Assembly: GCF_900155945.1 (NCBI RefSeq)
Contig: NZ_FTMN01000007.1
Coordinates: forward strand, 220,520 to 284,519
Direction: 5' to 3'
Length of the DNA stretch: 64,000 nucleotides
Origin: Marinobacterium stanieri
GTDB taxonomy: Bacteria; Pseudomonadota; Gammaproteobacteria; Pseudomonadales; Balneatricaceae
The translations under genes were made by a program, and so were the position numbers. The notes under the pieces were generated by a model. It saw only the letters and a program-made list of their open reading frames with translations, was not told the origin of the DNA and did not search any database. Positions 9,644 to 16,538 of the stretch are shown here, piece after piece. Numbering within the stretch: the first letter of the stretch is position 1; every line of letters begins with the position of its first letter.

Positions 9644-9724
9644 TTTGCCGTGTGCGTTATCCAGTAACGGCCGGTCCATAGACCTTCGATACTGAACGAT
9701 TTTGCCGTGTGATACCAGTAACAC
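9644..9724. repeat. Imperfect direct repeat upstream of the hydrolase gene
   Basis: Two copies of a roughly 25-bp motif (9644-9670 and 9700-9724) share TTGCCGTGTG and CCAGTAAC, with 2-3 bases between these blocks differing. They lie in the 280-base gap 9496-9776 between the hydrolase and the DJ-1 gene, which otherwise has no recognisable gene. Confidence 0.5.
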
Positions 9725-9776
9725 ATGAGCACAGCCATGAAACGGCTACCCGCCACTTGCCCCCCTCTCACCAGCC

Positions 9777-10379
9777 TCATCCATTCAAACAAGGCTCAAT
9801 CCAGTTCATGGCACGAGCAACATACTCTTCTTTCTCACCCACCGGTGCGACGTAGTGCAGAGCCTGCGCAGCCGCCTCGATACCATCCAAACGTGCAATC
9901 ACCCAGGCCGCCAGGTATTGAGAGGCCATACAGCCGCCTGCGCTGGCTACGTTCTTATCGGCATAGATGGGTTGATCCAACACGTCTATCCCTTTATCCA
10001 ACAACCAGGGCCTGGTCGTCAGGTCGCTGCATACCGAAGAAGATTCAAGCAGCCCCAATTGCGCCAGCAGCAATGAGCCTGAGCACTGTGCTCCCAGTAA
10101 CTGCCGATTGGGGTCAACGGTGAGCTGAGACATGATGGAGGCATCCTTAATGACCTCGCGGGTTCGAATCCCGCTGCCGATCAGGATCGCGTCTGTTTGG
10201 CAGGCTTCCGGCAACGAGAGGTGGGACTCAATAACCACGCCATTCATCGACGTAACCTGCTTTGTGGGCGAAGCGATTGAAATACGCCAATCTTTGTCTT
10301 TCATACGATTGAGAATACCCAAAGCGATAAACGAATCGAGTTCGTTAAAACCTTCGAAGGTCAGAATTGAAACATGCAT
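9777..10379 (-). CDS. DJ-1/PfpI family protein (class I amidotransferase-like fold)
   Basis: 200 aa from ATG 10379. It begins MHVSILTFEGFNELD, the typical first strand of DJ-1/PfpI proteins. The nucleophile elbow is GAQCSGS with Cys99, and CMASQYLAAWVI follows later. The family includes glyoxalases, chaperones and isonitrile hydratases; the sequence does not decide between them. It is transcribed divergently from a MocR-type regulator 72 bases away. MocR proteins commonly control the adjacent divergent gene, so it is a probable target. Confidence 0.85.
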   Translation of the reverse strand: MHVSILTFEGFNELDSFIALGILNRMKDKDWRISIASPTKQVTSMNGVVIESHLSLPEACQTDAILIGSGIRTREVIKDASIMSQLTVDPNRQLLGAQCSGSLLLAQLGLLESSSVCSDLTTRPWLLDKGIDVLDQPIYADKNVASAGGCMASQYLAAWVIARLDGIEAAAQALHYVAPVGEKEEYVARAMNWIEPCLNG

Positions 10380-10430
10380 GTTGCTCAGCCTCTGTATCGA
10401 TTGTGAGGAGCTCAGCCTAAGGCCTAAAAT

Positions 10431-10454
10431 CATGACAATAAAATTATTGTCATG
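10431..10454. promoter_or_regulatory. Near-perfect 24-bp palindrome overlapping the MocR start codon
   Basis: Arms CATGACAATAA and TTATTGTCATG (11 bp each) are separated by two bases. The right arm includes the ATG at 10452. It lies in the 72-base divergent spacer between the DJ-1 gene and the MocR gene. This is the best operator candidate for autorepression and divergent control (inference). Confidence 0.65.
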
Positions 10455-11810
10455 GATACAATCCTCATGCCCCGTGCCCGTTACAAAAGCCTTGTTGATC
10501 GCTTTTCAGAGGAGATACGCTCCGGGGCCTTACCACCCGGCACCCGGTTACCGACCCATCGTAAACTCGCACAGCAATACGGTTTGGCGCTGGTCACCGC
10601 TTCAAGAGTCTATGCCGAGCTGGAGACCATGGGACTGGTCAGTGGCGAAAAAGGACGCGGCACCTTTGTTAGAGAAACCAGCGTTCCAAGGGGCCATGGT
10701 ATAGATCAAGCCCCTAACCCGGCAGATACTCAGGATTTGAACTTCAACTCGCCTGCCCTGCCGGGCCAAGCCGACATGCTAAGGGAAGGATTGCGTAACC
10801 TGGCAGCATCCGGTGATTTTGAAGCCTTATTGCATTATCAACCACATGCAGGTCGCCATCATGAGCGTGCGCTGGTAGCACAGTATTTGGAATCGAGAGG
10901 GCTGAGCACAGAAGCCGAACAGGTTGTCATTACATGCGGGGCTCAACAAGGATTAGCCACCAGCATTCTGGCACTGCTGAACCCCGGTGATGCAGTTTTG
11001 GCCGACGCGCTGATATATCCGGGCTTCAGGGCTGTCGCCGAGATGCACAAACTGGAAATTCTCCCGGTTTCGCTGACGGAGTCGGGTCCCAATCTGGATG
11101 AAATGGAAGCTCTGTGTAAGCAGCGCAAGGTCCGAGCACTCCATGCCATGCCAACGCTGCATAACCCTCTGGGCTGGGTGCTGAGTCTTGAGCAACGTCG
11201 CCGGCTGATCGATATTGCACGGAAGCACGAACTCATCATCATTGAAGACGCGGCCTATGCCTTTCATGCAGCAGAGCCACCGCCGCCTTTGGCTGCACTC
11301 GCGCCAGAGCGCACCCTGTATGTTTCTGGATTTTCAAAGAATGTAGCGACAGGTTTGAGGGTTGGCTACATCGTGTCTCCAAAGCACTGGATTCCGAAGC
11401 TTGAACGTATTATCCGTGCAACAACCTGGAATACCCCTGCATTGATGACGGCACTTGTGTGCCGCTGGATTGAAGACGGAACCCTTGCCGAGCTGGAACA
11501 GGCCAAGCGAAAAGACGCACTCGCCAGGCAAACCCTTGCAAGCAACATCTTTCATGATTGGCACTGCATCAGCCATGAAGCTTCGTCCTTTCTTTGGCTT
11601 CAGTTGCCTGAAGACGTGCGAGCAGAACAAGTCGTTTCCGCCTTGCTGAGCCGTCAGGTCGCCGTTGCGACAGCAGAGCCCTTTGCCACGACTACGCATA
11701 TTCCCAATGCCATTCGTATGGCGTTAGGCTCCATCGATTTTGAGCAACTCGAGCCAACCCTTAAAACCGTAAGACAGGTCATCGATGATCTGTCGGTGGG
11801 TGTTGTATAG
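10452..11810 (+). CDS. MocR-type regulator (GntR wHTH fused to class I aminotransferase fold)
   Basis: 452 aa. An N-terminal GntR winged helix (about 9-75: LPPGTRLPTHRKLAQQYG, AELETMGLVSGEKGRGTFV) is joined to a fold-type I aminotransferase domain. The domain has VITCGAQQGL, HNPLGWVLS and the PLP-binding Lys296 in SGFSKNVATGLRVGY. This is the MocR/PdxR architecture: a transcription factor that uses PLP as cofactor or effector. A second ATG at 10467 is also possible; it would leave the palindrome fully upstream. Its likely targets are its own promoter and the divergent DJ-1 gene. Confidence 0.92.
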   Translation: MDTILMPRARYKSLVDRFSEEIRSGALPPGTRLPTHRKLAQQYGLALVTASRVYAELETMGLVSGEKGRGTFVRETSVPRGHGIDQAPNPADTQDLNFNSPALPGQADMLREGLRNLAASGDFEALLHYQPHAGRHHERALVAQYLESRGLSTEAEQVVITCGAQQGLATSILALLNPGDAVLADALIYPGFRAVAEMHKLEILPVSLTESGPNLDEMEALCKQRKVRALHAMPTLHNPLGWVLSLEQRRRLIDIARKHELIIIEDAAYAFHAAEPPPPLAALAPERTLYVSGFSKNVATGLRVGYIVSPKHWIPKLERIIRATTWNTPALMTALVCRWIEDGTLAELEQAKRKDALARQTLASNIFHDWHCISHEASSFLWLQLPEDVRAEQVVSALLSRQVAVATAEPFATTTHIPNAIRMALGSIDFEQLEPTLKTVRQVIDDLSVGVV

Positions 11811-11843
11811 GCTAACAAGCCCCGCTGAAGGACAGGGGAAGCC

Positions 11844-12863
11844 TTAAACGGAGGAGCTTTTCCTGTTCAGCAAACCGAACAACACCGGCAACGCAAAGCA
11901 CATGATCAACACCCGTAATAGCTGATGTGTTGCGACAAACAGCGGGTCCACATCCGTACTGAACGCAATGGCGATCATGACTTCCAGCCCGCCCGGCATA
12001 TAGGCCAAAACAGCCTGTAGCAGCGGCACATCAAAACCGAAATGAAGCAACGCGGAAAAGGCTCCGCAAATCAGCAGGGATAGTGCAAGGCCCCCGGTCG
12101 CCCCCTTAAGGGTTTTCTTCAATAGCGCCAGATCCAGCTTGGTCATACGCACCGCAATAGCGGTTCCCAATATGACCAGCACCACTCGGAACCAGTCCGG
12201 CGGGATGCTGATCTCGAACCCAAATCCCAGTTTCATCACCAGTGCAGCCAGCATACCGCCCACCAGCATACCGGCGGGTACTTTCAGCCGGCTTGCGCCC
12301 CAGCCGGCCATCGCGGCCAACAGGAACACGATGAGCAGGTCCAGGTAAGCGACACCTGCCGCCATATCCGTTTCGGGGCGATCCACAATGGGGAATAGCA
12401 ACGGCAAGGCCGAGACCAGAAAAAACAGACGGACACTGTGTACCAACGCAATGCGCTTGGGGTCCAGCCCGGCTTCGGAAGCGAAAATCAGCACCACGGC
12501 CAGGTTGCCGGGCACCGAGCAGAGCAAGGCATCGCTGCGACTCCAGCCACAACGACGGTGATAAAACAGGTACAACAGCCCCAACAACAGCGTCAGCATT
12601 ACACAAAGCAGCAATACCGCTGGGCGCCATTCAACCAAGTGATCAAAGAAATCGGGCTCGATACTGGAGGCGATGGAGACGCCCATAAACAGTGCTATCA
12701 GGGAGGTGGTTTTGCCCGGCATGTGCACGGGCAGGCGCAGCCCATGTGTGGCAAGCACACTCAGCATGGCGCCCAGCAACCAGGGTGAAGGCAAGCCGAT
12801 CATGCTGGCCACTACCCCACCAACAGCACCAACGGCTAACGTCCAGAGGATGGTTTTCAGCAT
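11844..12863 (-). CDS. AbrB-family membrane protein (duplicated AbrB domain)
   Basis: 339 aa and very hydrophobic, with about ten membrane segments arranged as two similar halves. Each half begins with a glycine-rich run (GAVGGVVASMIGLPSPWLLG; GWGASRLKVPAGMLVGGM). This is the pattern of the family often mislabelled as putative ammonia monooxygenase or AbrB regulator. It is an inner-membrane protein of uncertain transport function. It is 4 bases downstream of the ICMT-like gene on the same strand, so the two are likely co-transcribed. Confidence 0.82.
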   Translation of the reverse strand: MLKTILWTLAVGAVGGVVASMIGLPSPWLLGAMLSVLATHGLRLPVHMPGKTTSLIALFMGVSIASSIEPDFFDHLVEWRPAVLLLCVMLTLLLGLLYLFYHRRCGWSRSDALLCSVPGNLAVVLIFASEAGLDPKRIALVHSVRLFFLVSALPLLFPIVDRPETDMAAGVAYLDLLIVFLLAAMAGWGASRLKVPAGMLVGGMLAALVMKLGFGFEISIPPDWFRVVLVILGTAIAVRMTKLDLALLKKTLKGATGGLALSLLICGAFSALLHFGFDVPLLQAVLAYMPGGLEVMIAIAFSTDVDPLFVATHQLLRVLIMCFALPVLFGLLNRKSSSV

Positions 12864-12867
12864 GGGA

Positions 12868-13518
12868 TCAGTGCGCAGAGCCCGGTCGCAGCGTCAGCCA
12901 GCGCCCAACCTTGCGGCAATAGGCCGGATAAGTATCCGGGAACAGCTGTGCGAGGTGGCGCTCTTCTGAACGTATCTGTCGATGTAAAAACACTTGTCCA
13001 ATACACAGACACAGCAATGAAAACAGCGATGGCAGGGCAAGAAAGAAACCCAGCTGCGCCAGCGACACACCCAGAAACATGGGGTTGCGGGAATACTTGT
13101 AGAAACCGCCGGTCATGAGCGTTGCAGGGCCGCCCGGGTCGATACCGGAGCGCCAGCTCATATGCATGCTGAAGTGAACAACGAGCACATAGGCAAAACT
13201 CAGACTGAGCAGCACCACACCCGTGCCGATAACCGCGGCAGACTGCAGGCCCGGCAACATCACCAGGGCCGTATCAAGGCCCGGAAACGGAACACGAAAG
13301 ACGCAGACACCCCAAATCAGTACCCGGAACACGCGAAACGCCAGATGATTCCACCAGGTGCCGCTGCAGGCGTTGCCGGGGAACACAAAGTCCCGCTGTT
13401 CACGTTGCTTCAGGAACAGAATGCGGGCGGTATAAAACGCCGCCACGAAGGTGAAAAACAGTGCCAGATACACCCGCGTACACTCAAGGACCTGGCTATC
13501 TGCATCGATCAAAGACAT
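12868..13518 (-). CDS. Isoprenylcysteine carboxyl methyltransferase-like membrane protein
   Basis: 216 aa from ATG 13518, with GGGA five bases upstream; a longer TTG-started version is possible. It has several membrane segments. The conserved C-terminal ICMT/PEMT signature is present: GGFYKYSRNPMFLG, then SEERHLAQLF and YPAYCRKVGRWL. Bacterial members methylate diverse substrates or are uncharacterised, and the name does not imply prenylated targets. It lies 4 bases upstream of the AbrB-type gene. Confidence 0.8.
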   Translation of the reverse strand: MSLIDADSQVLECTRVYLALFFTFVAAFYTARILFLKQREQRDFVFPGNACSGTWWNHLAFRVFRVLIWGVCVFRVPFPGLDTALVMLPGLQSAAVIGTGVVLLSLSFAYVLVVHFSMHMSWRSGIDPGGPATLMTGGFYKYSRNPMFLGVSLAQLGFFLALPSLFSLLCLCIGQVFLHRQIRSEERHLAQLFPDTYPAYCRKVGRWLTLRPGSAH

Positions 13519-13710
13519 AGGAGTCCCGGTTAAGGGCCAGGCAGCAGGTGCTGAATGGCTCGAAAAAAGACCTGTTTTCGTCAAGCGAACAACTGATTAA
13601 CCTGTTAATTATGCAGGCTTTTAGCAGATTTCACCATGACCTAAGCCACAGACAGATGTTTAGTGAGCTGATGCCCTAGACCCCGTTGCGCATAATTGTG
13701 TAATCGGTAT

Positions 13711-13746
13711 TATCGTTCGTTCGAATAACGATAGTGCAATTGTGTA
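13711..13746. promoter_or_regulatory. Inverted repeat upstream of azlCD
   Basis: TATCGTT (13711-13717) and AACGATA (13727-13733) form an inverted repeat with a 9-base centre. AATTGTGTA also occurs twice, at 13694-13702 and 13738-13746. This is a candidate operator for the azlCD genes; the regulator is unknown. Confidence 0.4.
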
Positions 13747-13805
13747 CAAGCCGATACCGCCTCACAGCGTTTAAGCTTCAGCATCACTCACCCATGGAGA
13801 CCAGC

Positions 13806-14522
13806 ATGGCCAGCCCCCGCCCAGAGCTGCATCACTTCGACCGCCAACTTGTCTGGGACGGTTTCAAGCAACTGGTGCCCATCTCCCTGTTTGTTGTCGC
13901 CTTTGGTATCGCCTTCGGACTGGCGGCCACCCAAACCGGACTGAGCGAACCCCTTACGGTAGCCATGAGCACGCTGGTGTTTGCCGGTGCATCCCAGTTT
14001 GCCGCCCTCGAACTCTGGGGCGCTCAGGTTCCGCTGTTAACGGTATTGCTGACGGTATTTGCCATCAATGCCCGCCACCTGCTGATGGGGGCCACCCTTT
14101 ACCCCTGGCTGCAGCACCTTTCGACGGGTAAGCGATACGCCGTGATGATGGTCGCATCCGATGCCAACTGGGCCATGTCCATGCAGGCGTTCAGCCGTGG
14201 CAAACCGGGCCTGGGTTTGTTGTTTGGCGGCGGCCTGGCGCTCTGGTCGTTCTGGATATTGGGTACCTGGCTGGGTATTTATTTCGGCAGTGCCATTCAA
14301 GACCCGAAAAGCCTGGGTCTGGATATGGTGATGGGATGTTTTCTGCTGGCCATGGTGGTGGGCGGCGAGAAGAATCTGCGCATGCTGGTGATCTGGGTTG
14401 TTGCCGCAGGCTCATCCCTGTTTGCTTACTGGTACCTGCCAGAGAATAGCCACGTTATTGTGGGTGCGCTGGCCGGCGGCATTCTGGGCGCATTCTGGAT
14501 GGAGTCTGGCGATGAGCATTGA
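13806..14522 (+). CDS. azlC: AzlC family branched-chain amino acid exporter, large subunit
   Basis: 238 aa from ATG 13806, with GGAG six bases upstream; an ATG at 13794 is less well placed. It is a multi-spanning inner-membrane protein with the AzlC signature QLVPISLFVVAFGIAFG, then VFAGASQFAALELWG, AINARHLLMGATL and a C-terminal membrane run. AzlC and AzlD together export branched-chain amino acids or analogues. azlD follows with an 11-base overlap, so the two subunits are translationally coupled. Confidence 0.9.
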   Translation: MASPRPELHHFDRQLVWDGFKQLVPISLFVVAFGIAFGLAATQTGLSEPLTVAMSTLVFAGASQFAALELWGAQVPLLTVLLTVFAINARHLLMGATLYPWLQHLSTGKRYAVMMVASDANWAMSMQAFSRGKPGLGLLFGGGLALWSFWILGTWLGIYFGSAIQDPKSLGLDMVMGCFLLAMVVGGEKNLRMLVIWVVAAGSSLFAYWYLPENSHVIVGALAGGILGAFWMESGDEH

Positions 14523-14820
14523 AACAGCAGGACTGGGCTCCGTCGCCATCGTGATTGCGATGGCACTGGTGACACTGGCAACGCGCTGGGGCGGTGTGTT
14601 CGTAATGTCGTACGTACCGATCAGCTATCGGGTAAAACAGTTCATTAACGCCATGTCCGGCTCGGTGCTGGTCGCGTTGATCACCCCCATGGCTGTCGCG
14701 GGCGATAACGGTGCCCGCTTTGCGCTGCTGACCTCGGCTATCATGATGCTGGTCGTGAAGAAGCCCTTGCCGGCGATTGCCGCCGGCGTGCTGGCTGCCG
14801 CTTTATTCCGGCAGCTTTAG
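14512..14820 (+). CDS. azlD: AzlD family transport protein, small subunit
   Basis: 102 aa from ATG 14512 with GGAG seven bases upstream. It starts inside azlC (11-base overlap). It has three to four membrane segments with the AzlD pattern LATRWGGVFVMSYVPIS and the C-terminal VVKKPLPAIAAGVLAAAL. It is the small partner of AzlC in amino acid export. Confidence 0.9.
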   Translation: MSIETAGLGSVAIVIAMALVTLATRWGGVFVMSYVPISYRVKQFINAMSGSVLVALITPMAVAGDNGARFALLTSAIMMLVVKKPLPAIAAGVLAAALFRQL

Positions 14821-14834
14821 CAGGGTACGAAGGC

Positions 14835-15170
14835 TCAGGAATAATCATCATCCGGGTTGGCGAGCTTCACCTGCAGCGGCTCGGGCTTTTCACCTGATGG
14901 CATGCCGATCATCTCGTTGTAGGGGCTTTCGTGCACCAACACCGTGTTCTGAATACCCAGGCCCTTGAAGGGCAGCTTGGCATCCAGCTGGCTGTGAAAA
15001 CGCAGGATATCGCCCTTGTCATCGCAGACATTGAGCAGTTCTGTGCCCTGTTTCATCTGTACCTGAACCAGATACATGCTGCTTTCGAAGGCCCGTAATA
15101 ACAGTTTCTCGATCAGGCCGTACTGCTTTTTGACATCACTCAACAGGATTTTCATGTCGTATCCATCCAT
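14835..15170 (-). CDS. DUF6482-like hypothetical protein
   Basis: 111 aa; an internal ATG at 15155 (MKILLSDVKK) is an equally good start. It has the pattern of small DUF6482 proteins: SMYLVQVQ, then LNVCDDKGDILRFHSQ, and VLVHESPYNEMIG near the C-terminus. It is cytosolic, with no signal or membrane segment and no known biochemical role. It is convergent with azlD and divergent from the panE-like gene. Confidence 0.65.
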   Translation of the reverse strand: MDGYDMKILLSDVKKQYGLIEKLLLRAFESSMYLVQVQMKQGTELLNVCDDKGDILRFHSQLDAKLPFKGLGIQNTVLVHESPYNEMIGMPSGEKPEPLQVKLANPDDDYS

Positions 15171-15273
15171 CGCTTCCCGATTGTATTAATGGATATACGC
15201 ACGCCCACCCTGCCCGGTTTAATTTTCGCCGGATTTGGGTTAAAAACAGCTTCCTGCTGAATGGAGATACAGG

Positions 15274-16233
15274 ATGAAGTTTCTCATTATCGGAGCCGGT
15301 GGTATCGGCTGTTACTACGGCGCCCGGCTGATCGAAGCCGGCCATCAGGTGACCTTTGTTGCACGCGGCGCTCATCTGGAAGCGATGCAATCCCAGGGGC
15401 TGAAGGTTGAGCACGAAGCCCTCGAATTTAACGCTGCTGTCGACGCTCGCGCCATGCAAGCGGTGATGTCCGAGCACACCTGTAGTGATTACGACCTGAT
15501 CATGCTGGCGCTGAAATCCGGTGCTACCCGTGACTGGCTGGAAACGGCAGCGCCCTGGCTCAAGGAAGCCGATACGCCTGTACTCTCCTTGCAGAACGGT
15601 GTCGATAATGAACCTCTGATCGCTGACACCCTCGGCACCAGCCGCACTCTGGGTGGGCTGGCCGTTCGCATTGGTGGCCATATCATTGCACCTGGCCATA
15701 TTGAAGCCAAAGGCCCCGCGCAGGTGGTTATGGGGCGCTGGCCCAATGAAAACGAGACGGACCCGGCTCTGGAACAACTGGCCAAGGTGCTGAATGACGC
15801 CCAGATACCGACCCGCCTGACGGACAATATCCGTTATGAATTATGGAAGAAGCTGCTGATCAACAATGGCGTGAACCCGCTCAGCGCCCTTACCGGCCTG
15901 GATACCCGCAGCCTCACCGCCGATCCGACACTGGGCCAAACCGTCTATGCAATGATGCAGGAAACAGCTGTCGCCGCCCGTGCCGATGAGGTTGAACTGA
16001 CCCAGGCCGACGTGGACGAGATGTTTGCACTGATCAGTAACTTTGATGCCATCAAGACTTCCATGCTGGTTGACCGTGAAAAAGGCCGTCCGCTGGAGCT
16101 GGACGATATCAGCGGCGCGGTGATTCGTCGCTGCAAGGCATTGGGGGAAACAGCCCCAAACAGCGAACTGGTCCAGCGTCTGCTACAGCTGGATATCAAA
16201 CCCGAGCAGTGGCGTCCGCTGGGCTCTGAATAG
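15274..16233 (+). CDS. panE: 2-dehydropantoate 2-reductase family protein
   Basis: 319 aa, with the expected length and organisation for ketopantoate reductase. The N-terminal NADP-binding Rossmann motif is GAGGIGCYYGARL (residues 7-19). It has the SLQNGVDNEP segment, and in the C-terminal helical domain LWKKLLINNGVNPLSALTG, which contains the catalytic Lys, and KTSMLVDREKGRPLELDDI. It should reduce ketopantoate to pantoate for CoA synthesis. PanE paralogues with other substrates exist, so the symbol is tentative. Confidence 0.82.
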   Translation: MKFLIIGAGGIGCYYGARLIEAGHQVTFVARGAHLEAMQSQGLKVEHEALEFNAAVDARAMQAVMSEHTCSDYDLIMLALKSGATRDWLETAAPWLKEADTPVLSLQNGVDNEPLIADTLGTSRTLGGLAVRIGGHIIAPGHIEAKGPAQVVMGRWPNENETDPALEQLAKVLNDAQIPTRLTDNIRYELWKKLLINNGVNPLSALTGLDTRSLTADPTLGQTVYAMMQETAVAARADEVELTQADVDEMFALISNFDAIKTSMLVDREKGRPLELDDISGAVIRRCKALGETAPNSELVQRLLQLDIKPEQWRPLGSE

Positions 16234-16238
16234 AGCCC
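16221..16238. terminator. Short hairpin at the end of the panE-like gene
   Basis: GGGCTCT and AGAGCCC form a 7-bp stem with a GAAT loop overlapping the stop codon. It lies between convergent panE and feo genes and has no T-run, so termination is uncertain. Confidence 0.35.
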
Positions 16239-16268
16239 AAAACACCTGATTACCCCTTCTGCATCGTA

Positions 16269-16538
16269 CTACTTGGTAACCTGCCCTCCGCGCAGCTCTA
16301 CAACCTCAATGGGCTGCGTGCAAGCTGATGCGGCATCCGGTTTTACCTGGCAACTGCCCTTCTTGTTACTGCAGGAGGAGCAGGCGCCTTTGTTGCGCCA
16401 GAGCTTGCGATACAGGTAGTAAACGGCCACGGCCACAACGACCAGTACGACGCCCACATCCACCATGGAAAAGGGCTGGTCTGCGCTCACGACCATGCCG
16501 CTATCAACGCTCAGCTGTTCTGTATTGGACTCATTCAT
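16269..16538 (-). CDS. FeoB-associated Cys-rich membrane protein
   Basis: 89 aa with one membrane segment (VGVVLVVVAVAVYYLYRKLW, about residues 28-47) followed at once by GACSSCSNKKGSC and further Cys. This is the layout of the small Cys-rich proteins that follow feoB in many bacteria. It overlaps the feoB stop by four bases (ATGA), so it is coupled to FeoB. A role in Feo complex assembly or metal handling is inferred from context. The N-terminus is longer than in the shortest family members. Confidence 0.88.
   Translation of the reverse strand: MNESNTEQLSVDSGMVVSADQPFSMVDVGVVLVVVAVAVYYLYRKLWRNKGACSSCSNKKGSCQVKPDAASACTQPIEVVELRGGQVTK

Noticed and set aside
9496..9792. N-terminal extension of the hydrolase ORF to position 9792
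   Set aside because: The signal peptide and SD place the start at 9495. The extension overlaps the DJ-1 gene end and contains the direct repeats.
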